Shown piece after piece: positions 17,617 to 25,922 of a stretch of DNA of 64,000 bases. The translations under genes and the position numbers were made by a program. The notes below the pieces were generated by a model. That model did no database searches. It was not told where the DNA came from and saw nothing but the letters and a program-made list of their open reading frames with translations. Location: assembly GCA_902363375.1 (NCBI GenBank), contig CABIZX010000002.1, positions 620,001-684,000 on the forward strand, in the 5' to 3' direction. Position 1 is the first letter of the stretch. The number at the start of each line of letters is the position of its first letter. This DNA comes from Clostridiaceae bacterium. GTDB taxonomy: Bacteria; Bacillota; Clostridia; Clostridiales; Clostridiaceae.

Positions 17617-17664
17617 ACACTTTAGCCTTAGCCATTGATATTAAGTGGCTAAGGCTATTTTTTT
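17617..17664 (+). repeat. dispersed repeat, copy 3 (terminator hairpin plus tail)
   Basis: TTAGCCTTAGCC and GGCTAAGGCTATTTTTTTT form a strong terminator after the aldo/keto reductase gene. The tail to about 17765 (TTTACAAAATATGCTATAAT, later ATAGGATAAATAG) is shared with copies at 18563, 34645 and 48035. Confidence 0.85.
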
Positions 17665-17926
17665 TATATGAAAAAATTATATTATAATCCATACATAATT
17701 TACAAAATATGCTATAATAGAAAAGATAAGTTATTTTTAAGTATAGGATAAATAGAGAATTTTACATAAATATGAGTATTAATGAAAGATTGAGTATAAA
17801 AACACTCTCTGAAAGAATTGATTCAACTGATTTGTGGCTAAAGCTGGAATTATAAATCTTGAGCCCTTTTAAAGTGGTTTAACTATAATTACAGCATAAA
17901 ATAATTAAATTTAAAGGAGAATTAAA
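17665..17926. other. repeat tail and upstream region of PPOX gene
   Basis: This contains the promoter-like tail of repeat copy 3 (TATAAT near 17713) and a scrap of AT-rich sequence. No further feature is supported. Confidence 0.35.
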
Positions 17927-18403
17927 ATGAGCAAGTATGAAAATGCAATGAAAATTATGGAGGAACGTTGTGGGAATGGTAAAGAGGAAGTTATTGCCCT
18001 TGCAACAATATCACTGTCCCCAAATGCTGCTGGTAATCCTCGTCCTGCTGTCCGTATGGTATGCGCTTATTATGAAGATGGCGTATTTTATGTTTCTACA
18101 GGCGCCTCAAAAAATAAAATGCTGCAAATTGAGAAGAACAACCAGGTTTCTGTTTGTGGGTTAGATTGGTACGCACTTCAAGGTACGGCTGAAAATCTCG
18201 GTTGGGTCAAGGACGAGAAGAATGCGGAAATCAGAGGGAAATTTAAAAGAATTTTTGATTGGTTCGATGAAGTTGGCGACGAAGACAGTCCAGACTCAAT
18301 CGTTCTACGTATCACTCTAACAGAGGGTACGATTACTGACAATGAAGAAAAATACGGTGAACGTCAGTATGAAGTTGATTTTATCAATAAAACAGCGAAA
18401 TAA
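17927..18403 (+). CDS. pyridoxamine 5'-phosphate oxidase-family protein
   Basis: The 158-aa FMN-binding split-barrel protein has RPAVRMVCAYYEDGVFYVSTGASKNKMLQIEKNNQVSVCG, the usual flavin-contact segment of the general-stress/PPOX family. Redox substrate is unknown. Its base composition is visibly higher in GC than its neighbours (CGT, GCC, GGC and CTG codons), which suggests a recent arrival from a different genome. It stands alone between two dispersed repeat copies. AAAGGAG precedes the ATG. Confidence 0.85.
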   Translation: MSKYENAMKIMEERCGNGKEEVIALATISLSPNAAGNPRPAVRMVCAYYEDGVFYVSTGASKNKMLQIEKNNQVSVCGLDWYALQGTAENLGWVKDEKNAEIRGKFKRIFDWFDEVGDEDSPDSIVLRITLTEGTITDNEEKYGERQYEVDFINKTAK

Positions 18404-18487
18404 ATTCGTAAAGAATAAGCAGTTTCTAACTTAAGAGCAAAAAAATATCATTACTTGATTATCAATATTTTCTAGATTAGTTTTCTG

Positions 18488-18522
18488 AAACCCAACATTA
18501 AACAATTTATTGTTGGGTTTTT
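18488..18522 (+). terminator. rho-independent terminator
   Basis: AAACCCAACA and TGTTGGGTTT form a stem followed by T, 85 bases after the PPOX stop codon. Confidence 0.85.
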
Positions 18523-18562
18523 CGCGTATTTGTAAGGTGCTTAAAAAGTCTAGTCTATTGCT

Positions 18563-18622
18563 CAAGTAAGTGAGGTTTATAACCTTAACCCTTGATATTA
18601 AGTGGTTAAGGCTATTTTTTAT
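18563..18622 (+). repeat. dispersed repeat, copy 4
   Basis: It keeps the right arm of hairpin 1 (AAGTAAGTGAGGTTTATA) and the whole second hairpin (CCTTAACC ... GGTTAAGGCTATTTTTT). The tail to about 18715 (TTTACAAAATATGTTACAAT, ATAGGATAAATAGGA) matches copy 3. Confidence 0.85.
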
Positions 18623-18793
18623 ATAAAAAACTATATTATAAGCAATATAAGATTTACAAAATATGTTACAATAGAAAAAATAAGCGATTTTAGGCATAGG
18701 ATAAATAGGAGTTTGTTAAGAAGGTTGGAAGGATTTTGAGTTTGAAGTAGCAGACATTGTATAAATAATTATAAATTTGTAGAGGGGTTTACG

Positions 18794-19162
18794 ATGAAAT
18801 TAAAAGAACGAGCAAGAAAGTTAAAAGAAAATATTCCTGTTGTTTTTTTATCACTAAAAGATAAGGAAACACCTATAATTGCAAAAATATTTGCAGGAAT
18901 AATCATAGGATATGCACTTTCACCAATAGATTTGATTCCAGACTTTATACCAGTATTAGGTTATTTAGATGATGTGATTATATTGCCTATATTGATTACC
19001 CTTACAATTAAATTTATTCCAAGGGATATATATGAAAAGAATCGTAAAGAAGCTGAGTATCTATGGGAAGAAGGAAAGCCGAAGAAATGGTTTTATGCCA
19101 TTCCAATTGTAATAATATGGGCGGTAATCCTATTGTTGCTCATTAAATCTATTTGGCTATAA
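18794..19162 (+). CDS. YkvA-family (DUF1232) membrane protein
   Basis: The 122-aa protein carries the DUF1232 core: helix IIAKIFAGIIIGYALSPIDLIPDFIPVLGYLDDVIILP. The conserved SPIDLIPDF and LDD motifs lie between membrane segments, and a further transmembrane helix is at the C-terminus (FYAIPIVIIWAVILLLLI). Function is unknown across the family. AGAGGGG precedes the ATG. It follows repeat copy 4 and could be transcribed from the promoter-like tail. Confidence 0.88.
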   Translation: MKLKERARKLKENIPVVFLSLKDKETPIIAKIFAGIIIGYALSPIDLIPDFIPVLGYLDDVIILPILITLTIKFIPRDIYEKNRKEAEYLWEEGKPKKWFYAIPIVIIWAVILLLLIKSIWL

Positions 19163-19334
19163 TTTAATAAAGAAATTATGAAAGGGTTACAGGAGATTTA
19201 ATTCTAAGGTTTAGTTATGAGTGTTTTCTTTGTAAAAGGAATGTAAGGGTGTTTTTATGTGAAAATTGTATAACTTAGTATACAATTTAGGCTGTAATTG
19301 TATTATAATACGAAATGGGTAAATAAGAATTTTT

Positions 19335-19706
19335 ATGGGGGTGTTTGTTATAAATATTTCTGTACCGATAGAGATAGTATATGTAATGGCTATATTATTT
19401 GCCATTTTGACAGTTATATTTTGGATGGGCAAAGGAGCTTCACTTATAGCGGTGCCCAATATTGCAGCAAAAGAGGACAAAGAGAAATATAAGAAATTAA
19501 GTAAAGTTATTGGGGTCTTCTTTGGAGTTATTGATATTCTTTTAATTATTATTTCATTTACTGGGAGTAATTTACCTGAGTGGTTTACTTATGGCTTTAT
19601 AGCAGTAATTGGGGTTGGAATTTTTGCTATAACAATTTTGTCATGCGTAGATATAATTTTCAAAAAAAAGCGAGGTTACAGTTTAAATACTAAAAAGAAA
19701 GATTAA
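19335..19706 (+). CDS. DUF3784-family membrane protein
   Basis: The 123-aa protein has three predicted membrane helices (near 11-28, 58-75 and 84-104) and the WMGKGASLIAVPNIAA segment typical of DUF3784. The role is unknown. The exact start is uncertain: ATG at 19335 lacks a ribosome site, while a GGGGGTG lies just inside it, so translation may begin a few codons later at a rare start codon. Confidence 0.75.
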   Translation: MGVFVINISVPIEIVYVMAILFAILTVIFWMGKGASLIAVPNIAAKEDKEKYKKLSKVIGVFFGVIDILLIIISFTGSNLPEWFTYGFIAVIGVGIFAITILSCVDIIFKKKRGYSLNTKKKD

Positions 19707-19728
19707 CATTAATAAGATTGAATTATAA

Positions 19729-19763
19729 ATTATAGGAGCTGGTCACACAGGTCCTATAATTTT
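19729..19763 (+). terminator. rho-independent terminator
   Basis: ATTATAGGA and TCCTATAAT form a stem with a T run after the DUF3784 gene. Confidence 0.8.
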
Positions 19764-20049
19764 GTTTTAATATGAATATAATTTTAAAACAAAAAAATTT
19801 TAATTGCATAAAGAAATATCATAGCTATGAAATGCAGCTTATTTATATAGATAAAATTCATTAATTTATATATGTATATAGCTATATAAAATTTAATAAA
19901 TGCAAATAGAAAAGGATGGAGAATTTCATATATAAAAATAATTATATATTGAAAGTTATTTTTAGAGTCATAGTATGAATAACTGCAATGTCTAGGTGTT
20001 TAAGAGATTTACATAAAGAAGAAAAATAGATTTTTAGGAGGTAAGGATT
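19764..20049. other. AT-rich intergenic region
   Basis: No gene. The part from about 19876 (AGCTATATAAAATTTAATAA) resembles segments at 9120 and 32770. A strong AGGAGG for the next gene is at 20037-20042. Confidence 0.3.
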
Positions 20050-20415
20050 ATGGATAAATATACAAGAGAAGAAATGGCAGAGGCACTGGATGTTGTGTCT
20101 TCAACCATCGTTAAATGTGAGAAGTTTCAACTAAAATTTGAGGAGGGCACCTCACAGCACTCATTACTTAGAAATAGGATAAAAGCATTGTACATTTCTA
20201 AAGCATTAATAACAGAGGAAAACATTATTGATACATATACAAAGGAAGAGTTAGTGGAAGCTCTTGCACCTATAACCTCAATTATTAGAAAATGCGAAAA
20301 ACCAATTCAAAAGTTTGAAGAAGGCACAAGCAATTACACTCGTTTTAAGAAGATAATAGATGCAATGAATATTTCAAAATCATTAATAACAAAGGAAATT
20401 AGTAAAAGAGAGTAA
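20050..20415 (+). CDS. unknown protein with internal duplication, 121 aa
   Basis: The protein is two copies of a unit of about 55 residues: YTREEMAEALDVVSS...CEKFQLKFEEGTS...ISKALI (about 4-57) and YTKEELVEALAPITS...CEKPIQKFEEGTS...ISKSLI (about 63-115). Each keeps one Cys in a KCEK motif and an EEGTS turn. It is soluble and helical. The two halves differ enough to show an old duplication. I do not recognise a family. AGGAGGTAAG precedes the ATG. Confidence 0.75.
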   Translation: MDKYTREEMAEALDVVSSTIVKCEKFQLKFEEGTSQHSLLRNRIKALYISKALITEENIIDTYTKEELVEALAPITSIIRKCEKPIQKFEEGTSNYTRFKKIIDAMNISKSLITKEISKRE

Positions 20416-20572
20416 ACATATTACATTTATATCTAATACAGCCTTTATTTAAAATAATAATTCAAACAAATAAGAAAAAAATATATTTAGAGATTATTTC
20501 ATAAATTCTAAAAAAGTATGATATAATATATTTAGTAATAATTATTATTAAATAATAAAGGAGGAAGGTAAG

Positions 20573-22024
20573 ATGATAGAAGTAAAGGATTTAAGTGTTG
20601 ATAATTTACAATGTACGGTCACTTTTGTATATGAGGATCAGCAAACAGATAATGAGGTTTTAGATAGATTAAAGTCAAAGAAAGTATTTGAAGGAAAAGG
20701 TGAACAAATATTTTATAGAACTACTGATGATTTAAATTATGAGATTTTTGTAGGCTTAGGTAAGCACGAAGAGGTAGGAAGAGAAGACTTTGTAAATGCA
20801 GTTGCTAGAGCCATGAAGCAAGCTGAAAAGTTAAATGTAGAGAACATTGGTATTAACTTTATAAAAGCTGCAGGATTATGTGTAGGTGGTACTACAAAGG
20901 CTATAGTAGAAGGTGTGAAATTATCAGGCTACAAATTCAGTAAGTATAATAAAGGTAAAGAAAGCTATAATCCAAATGTAACTATATTAGGTGCACCAAA
21001 GGAAAAGGCAGGAAAGATGACAGAAAAAATTGCAGAGGCTAGCAATGTTATGGATGGTGTGATTTTAGCTCGTGATCTTGTAAATGAACCTGCAAACATA
21101 ATGTATCCAGAAGTTTTAGCAAAACGTGCAGCCTTAGCTGGAAAAGAAAGTGGCTTTGAAGTAGAAATACTTGATGAAAAAGAAATAGAAGAGTTAGGCA
21201 TGAAGGCATTTTTAGAGGTTGCAAAAGGATCTGTTCATAAACCTAAATTAATAGTTATGAGATATATGGGTGACTCTGAGAATAATGAAAAAGTTGGACT
21301 TGTAGGTAAAGGTCTTACCTTTGATACAGGGGGATATTCTCTTAAACCATCAACAGCTATGGACACTATGAAGAGTGACATGGGTGGAGCAGCTGCTGTT
21401 ATTGGTACAATGCAAGCATTAGCAAATAATAAAGTGCAAAAGAATGTAATAGCTGTAGTAGCAGCTTGTGAAAATGCTATTTCAGGTGGAAGCTATAAAC
21501 CAGGAGATATTATTGGTTCTATGGCAGGTAAGACTATAGAAGTGTTGAATACAGATGCAGAGGGTAGATTAACATTAGTTGATGCTATTACTTATATTAT
21601 TGAAAAAGAAAATGTAGATAAAGTAGTAGATGTAGCAACCCTTACAGGAGCAGTATTAGTAGCACTTGGTACTGAAATAACAGGAGTAGTAAGTAATAAT
21701 GATGCTTTCTATGGTGAGTTATTAGTAGCAGCAGAGAGAAGTGGAGAAAAATTCTGGAGACTTCCAAATGATAAGTGCTTTAAAAAATTATATAAGGGTG
21801 ACTTTGCAGAACTTAAAAATATTGGTGGACGTAATGCTGGAACAATTACAGCGGGTATGTTTATAGAAGAATTTGTGCAAGATAAGCCATGGTTACATCT
21901 AGATATTGCTGGAACTGCTTGGACAGATAGTGCAAATGATTGTACACCTAAGGGAGGAACAGGAGCACCTGTTAAAACCCTATATGAACTTGTTGTAAAA
22001 CATGTATGTAAACATTCTAAATAA
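20573..22024 (+). CDS. pepA: leucyl aminopeptidase (M17)
   Basis: The 483-aa cytosolic di-metal exopeptidase removes N-terminal amino acids from peptides. M17 signatures are VGKGLTFDTGGYSLKP (metal-binding Lys and Asp), the family box NTDAEGRL, and the C-terminal LDIAGTAW. Length is normal. It is monocistronic: GGAGGAAGG precedes the ATG, and terminators follow. Gene symbol is by family resemblance. Confidence 0.95.
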   Translation: MIEVKDLSVDNLQCTVTFVYEDQQTDNEVLDRLKSKKVFEGKGEQIFYRTTDDLNYEIFVGLGKHEEVGREDFVNAVARAMKQAEKLNVENIGINFIKAAGLCVGGTTKAIVEGVKLSGYKFSKYNKGKESYNPNVTILGAPKEKAGKMTEKIAEASNVMDGVILARDLVNEPANIMYPEVLAKRAALAGKESGFEVEILDEKEIEELGMKAFLEVAKGSVHKPKLIVMRYMGDSENNEKVGLVGKGLTFDTGGYSLKPSTAMDTMKSDMGGAAAVIGTMQALANNKVQKNVIAVVAACENAISGGSYKPGDIIGSMAGKTIEVLNTDAEGRLTLVDAITYIIEKENVDKVVDVATLTGAVLVALGTEITGVVSNNDAFYGELLVAAERSGEKFWRLPNDKCFKKLYKGDFAELKNIGGRNAGTITAGMFIEEFVQDKPWLHLDIAGTAWTDSANDCTPKGGTGAPVKTLYELVVKHVCKHSK

Positions 22025-22038
22025 ATAAGATAATGTGA

Positions 22039-22073
22039 GGATGGAAAATAAAATAATTATTTTCCGTCCTTTT
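22039..22073 (+). terminator. pepA terminator
   Basis: GGATGGAAAATAA pairs with TTATTTTCCGTCC, followed by TTTT, 14 bases after the stop codon. Confidence 0.85.
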
Positions 22074-22133
22074 ATATTACTGGGGATTGGCCTAAGGAGT
22101 TTCTTTTCAAGGGATTTTAGTTATACTTGGTAG

Positions 22134-22174
22134 GTATGTATTGATGAAAATAAAAATCAATGCATACTTTTTTT
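22134..22174 (+). terminator. second terminator-like hairpin
   Basis: GTATGTATTGAT and ATCAATGCATAC form a stem followed by seven T. It lies between pepA and the NAD operon with no gene in between, so it may be a leftover or part of a leader. Confidence 0.75.
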
Positions 22175-22203
22175 GTAAAAAATAATAAAAATATAAAAAT
22201 GTA

Positions 22204-22232
22204 TTGACACTTTGCGGCATTAGGAATATTAT
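22204..22232 (+). promoter_or_regulatory. promoter of NAD salvage operon
   Basis: TTGACA and TATTAT with a 17-base spacer, 78 bases before the first start codon. Confidence 0.8.
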
Positions 22233-22233
22233 G

Positions 22234-22269
22234 ATATTAATAAGTTGATAATAACAAAATATTAATAAG
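22234..22269 (+). promoter_or_regulatory. direct repeat, candidate NrtR operator
   Basis: ATATTAATAAG occurs twice (22234-22244 and 22259-22269), 25 bases apart, immediately downstream of the -10 box. The spacing, about 2.5 helical turns, and the position suggest repressor binding. The operon's own NrtR-like last gene is the obvious candidate; this is inference. Confidence 0.45.
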
Positions 22270-22309
22270 AATAAAGATTTTTAAAATCAAAGAATAGGGA
22301 GGGTATAAG

Positions 22310-23107
22310 ATGATTTATTTCAATGGGGAAAAAGTTCAGGTTAAAAAATTTCCAAATGGTGAAGCTATGATTAATAGTACAAATTTGAAATTAAGAGATA
22401 CTAATAATGAAATTAAGCTTACCTTTGAAAATGATGAGGATATAACACATTTAATATTTTTAAAAGGACACCTAGATGAGTTGAGAATAAAGTGTAATTT
22501 ATTAATACCATATATGCCCTATAGTAGAATGGATAGAACTGAAGGAATAACAGTATTCACATTAAAGCATTTCTGCAAGCTAATAAATAATCTAGGTTTT
22601 GAAAGTGTAACTATTTATGAGCCACATTCAGAGGTATCCACTGCATTATTAGATAGGGTTAAGGCAGTGAATATGTCTAAAATTTTAACTTATGAACTAT
22701 TAAAAAAGTTAAATAGGCAAGAGGAAGAAGTATATTTAGTTTACCCTGATGCAGGGGCAGCTAAGAGATATGGGAAAGAAATAGATTATAAAAAAGTTCT
22801 AACTGCAAGTAAGGAACGTGATTTTAAAACTGGACGTATAAAAAAATTAGATATTAATGGAGAGATAGAAGCTAAAAGCTTTAAGGCCATTATAGTAGAT
22901 GATTTATGTTCAAAGGGAGGAACTTTTGAATTTACGGCATCAAAATTAAAAGAGATGGGTGCAACTGAGATATATTTAGTAGTTACTCATTGCGAGAATA
23001 CAATTTTTAAAGGAAACTTATTAAATAGTGATTTAATAACTGGAATTTATACAACAAATAGTATTTTAAGCGAAGGTCATGAAAAAATTAAAGTGTATGA
23101 AATTTAG
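22310..23107 (+). CDS. ribose-phosphate pyrophosphokinase-like protein
   Basis: The 265-aa protein of the PRPP synthetase/phosphoribosyltransferase fold has YMPYSRMDR, an ATP-binding-like segment, YEPHSE, and a PRPP loop IIVDDLCSKGGTF. It is shorter than housekeeping Prs (about 315 aa) and divergent. At the head of a NAD salvage operon it would supply PRPP for nicotinate or nicotinamide phosphoribosyltransfer. GGGAGGG precedes the ATG, and the next gene follows after 11 bases. Confidence 0.82.
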   Translation: MIYFNGEKVQVKKFPNGEAMINSTNLKLRDTNNEIKLTFENDEDITHLIFLKGHLDELRIKCNLLIPYMPYSRMDRTEGITVFTLKHFCKLINNLGFESVTIYEPHSEVSTALLDRVKAVNMSKILTYELLKKLNRQEEEVYLVYPDAGAAKRYGKEIDYKKVLTASKERDFKTGRIKKLDINGEIEAKSFKAIIVDDLCSKGGTFEFTASKLKEMGATEIYLVVTHCENTIFKGNLLNSDLITGIYTTNSILSEGHEKIKVYEI

Positions 23108-23118
23108 GAGGGTTTATT

Positions 23119-23664
23119 ATGAGTAAATTATTAGTAGTTATTGATTATCAAAATGATTTTGTAGATGGGTCATTAGGTTTTGAAAAAGCTGAAACCATAG
23201 AGCCTTTAATATATGATAAGGTTAATAAGTATTTAGAAAATGGAGAAAAAGTATTATTTACCTATGATACACATTATGAGGATTATCTTCAAAGTAGAGA
23301 AGGTAAAAATTTACCTGTGGAGCATTGTATTAAGGGAACAAAGGGACACAAGTTATATGGAAGGATGAATGAATTTATAAATAGGGAAAATACTTTCCAT
23401 TATGAAAAAGAGGGTTTTGCAATATCTCCAAAGGATATGCTTAAAATAGCTAGTGAAGTAGGGGAGGATATCGATGAAATTGAGATAGTTGGAGTTGTTA
23501 CAAATATATGTGTAATCAGTAATATTGTATTATTTCAATCTCAATACAGAAATTCAGATATCATAGTAGACGCAAAGCTTTGTGCAAGCTTTGATGATAG
23601 CTTACATGAGAAAGCATTAGATGTAGCGGAGGGCTTACAAGTAATAGTAAAAAATAGGGGGTAA
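23119..23664 (+). CDS. nicotinamidase-like isochorismatase-family hydrolase
   Basis: The 181-aa protein has VVIDYQNDFVDGSL, whose DYQNDF contains the catalytic Asp, and VVTNICVISN, whose Cys is the nucleophile; a Lys near the HCIKGTKGHKL segment completes the triad. In this operon it most likely converts nicotinamide to nicotinate. It lies between the PRPP synthetase-like gene and the phosphoribosyltransferase gene with short spacers (11 and 5 bases) and its own AGGAGGG site. Confidence 0.87.
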   Translation: MSKLLVVIDYQNDFVDGSLGFEKAETIEPLIYDKVNKYLENGEKVLFTYDTHYEDYLQSREGKNLPVEHCIKGTKGHKLYGRMNEFINRENTFHYEKEGFAISPKDMLKIASEVGEDIDEIEIVGVVTNICVISNIVLFQSQYRNSDIIVDAKLCASFDDSLHEKALDVAEGLQVIVKNRG

Positions 23665-23669
23665 TAACT

Positions 23670-25139
23670 ATGACAAATCCATTACTATTAACAGATTTTT
23701 ATAAGACAATTCATCATATGTGTTATGCAGAAGGATTAACTAAGCTTGTAAGTTATTGGACTCCAAGGATGTCAAGGAAAGAGGATATGGATAAGGTTGT
23801 AATGTTTGGACTTCAACCATTTTTAAAGAAATATTTAATTAAATATTTTAATGAAAACTTTTTTTCTAGGGATAAAGAAGAGGTGATTTCTGAATATAAA
23901 AGAGTTATTTCTAAAACTATGGGAAATGTGGCAGCAGATACAAAGCATATTGAAGCTTTGCATGATTTAGGATATTTACCAATACAAATTAAAGCTGTAC
24001 CAGAAGGTCTAAGGGTAAATATTAAAACTCCAATGATTGAAATTACAAATACCCATAAAGATTTTGCCTGGCTTGTAAATTATCTAGAAACATTTATGAG
24101 CTGCAATATATGGCAGCCTATGACAAGTGCCACCATTGGCTATAGGTACAGAGAAATAGTAGAAAAATATTTTGATCTCACTGTTGAAAATGGTGATGTA
24201 AAAAGAGCCTGTGGAGATTTTAGTATGAGGGGCTTTAGTTCCTTAGAAAGTGCTGAACTTAGCGGTGCAGCACATTTGCTTTCCTTTGTTGGAACAGCTA
24301 CAATACCTGCTATAGACTTTTTAGAGAAATATTATAATTGTAATATAGATAAAGAAATAGTAGGACTTGGAACACCTTCTACAGAGCATAGTGTAATGTG
24401 TAGTTATGGAGAGGATGAGTTTTCAGCTTATAAAAGATTAATTACTGAAGTATTTCCAAGTGGAACCTTAAGTATTGTATCTGACACCTATGATTATTGG
24501 AAGGTTATAACAGAGATTCTTCCAAGGTTAAAGGAAGAGATATTAAATAGAGATGGGAAAATAGTTATTAGAGGAGATAGTGGAGATCCAGTAAAAATAA
24601 TATGTGGAGATAAAAATGCTGCAAAGGACAGTGAAGAATATAAGGGAACCGTTGAACTTTTATGGGATATATTTGGTGGCGAAATCAATTCAAAGGGATA
24701 TAAGATTTTAAATAGTAAAATAGGAACAATTTATGGAGATAGTATAACAGTAGAAAGGTGCGAGGAAATTTGTAAGGGCTTAGAAGAAAAGGGCTTTGCA
24801 GTAAGCAACTGTGTATTTGGAATAGGTTCTTACACTTATCAATATAACACAAGAGATACCTTTGGCTTTGCACTGAAGGCAACTCATGCAGTAATTAATG
24901 ATGAAGAAAAATTTATATTTAAAGATCCTAAAACTGATAAGGATAGATTTAAAAAATCACAAAAGGGAATGTGTTATGTATATAGAGATGGAGAAAATAT
25001 TTTATATAAGGATGAATTAACTATAAAAGAGCAAGATAAATGTAAGGATAATTTATTAGAGGTTGTATTTAAGGATGGGAACCTTGTAAAAGATTATTCA
25101 TTATCAGAGATAAGAAATAGGTTGCATAAAAAATTTTAA
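23670..25139 (+). CDS. nicotinate/nicotinamide phosphoribosyltransferase
   Basis: The 489-aa protein is of the NAMPT/NadV type: long, with SYWTPRMSR at the start, FSMRGFSSLESAELSGAAHLLSF, GTPSTEHSVM, and a phosphate site near VIRGDSGDP. It couples PRPP to nicotinamide or nicotinate to give the mononucleotide. The presence of both a nicotinamidase and a NAMPT-like enzyme leaves the true substrate open. It is the third gene of the NAD operon, five bases after the hydrolase. Confidence 0.9.
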   Translation: MTNPLLLTDFYKTIHHMCYAEGLTKLVSYWTPRMSRKEDMDKVVMFGLQPFLKKYLIKYFNENFFSRDKEEVISEYKRVISKTMGNVAADTKHIEALHDLGYLPIQIKAVPEGLRVNIKTPMIEITNTHKDFAWLVNYLETFMSCNIWQPMTSATIGYRYREIVEKYFDLTVENGDVKRACGDFSMRGFSSLESAELSGAAHLLSFVGTATIPAIDFLEKYYNCNIDKEIVGLGTPSTEHSVMCSYGEDEFSAYKRLITEVFPSGTLSIVSDTYDYWKVITEILPRLKEEILNRDGKIVIRGDSGDPVKIICGDKNAAKDSEEYKGTVELLWDIFGGEINSKGYKILNSKIGTIYGDSITVERCEEICKGLEEKGFAVSNCVFGIGSYTYQYNTRDTFGFALKATHAVINDEEKFIFKDPKTDKDRFKKSQKGMCYVYRDGENILYKDELTIKEQDKCKDNLLEVVFKDGNLVKDYSLSEIRNRLHKKF

Positions 25140-25151
25140 AGGGGTGTAACA

Positions 25152-25922
25152 ATGAGAAAAAATTTTAATGTAGAAAATGTATGCGGGAATATAATAAATT
25201 GGATAAGAAAATATTTTGAGGATCAACCTAGTGCTAAAGGAGCTATAATTGGAATTAGTGGTGGTAAGGATAGTACAATTACAGCGAAATTATTAGTAGA
25301 AGCCCTAGGAGCAGATAGAGTATTTGGAGTTTTAATGCCAAATGGAGAGCAAAAGGATATTTCTGATAGTTTAAGAATTGTAGATATTCTTGGAATTAAT
25401 CATAAGATAGTAAATATTGAAGGAGCATATAAGGGATTAATAGAAGGAATTCAGGAAGACACATTATCAATTGAGGCTAAAATCAATATTCCTCCAAGAC
25501 TTAGGATGACAACAGTGTATGCAATTGGTGCTAGTATGAATTATAGGGTTTGTGGTACAGGAAATAAATCAGAAGCTTTTGTAGGCTATACTACAAAGTG
25601 GGGGGATAGTGCCTATGACTTTAACCCAATAGGGAACTTAACAACTGAGGAAGTAATAGCAGTTGGTGATTTTTTAGGCTTGCCTTATGATCTAGTGCAT
25701 AAGACTCCTAGTGATGGATTAAGTGGAAAATCAGATGAAGAAAAGCTTGGTGTTTCTTATGGACAAATCAATGAATATATAGAAAATGGAAGTTGTGGAG
25801 ATAAAGATATAGACGATAAAATTAGATTAAAATATGAATATAGTGAGCATAAGAGAAATTTACCACCAAAGTATGAGTTAGTAGAAGGTGTTGATTATGA
25901 AGGAACAACTTATAAGGAATAA
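25152..25922 (+). CDS. nadE: NAD(+) synthase, ammonia-dependent
   Basis: The 256-aa protein has the ATP pyrophosphatase loop GISGGKDST (residues 34-42), then GTGNKSEAFVGYTTKWGD and KTPSDGLSGKSDEEKLGVSY, which bind ATP and deamido-NAD. No glutaminase domain is present, so ammonia is the likely nitrogen donor. It is the last biosynthetic step of the operon. Its 3' end overlaps the NrtR-like gene by 26 bases, so the two are translationally linked. Confidence 0.95.
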   Translation: MRKNFNVENVCGNIINWIRKYFEDQPSAKGAIIGISGGKDSTITAKLLVEALGADRVFGVLMPNGEQKDISDSLRIVDILGINHKIVNIEGAYKGLIEGIQEDTLSIEAKINIPPRLRMTTVYAIGASMNYRVCGTGNKSEAFVGYTTKWGDSAYDFNPIGNLTTEEVIAVGDFLGLPYDLVHKTPSDGLSGKSDEEKLGVSYGQINEYIENGSCGDKDIDDKIRLKYEYSEHKRNLPPKYELVEGVDYEGTTYKE

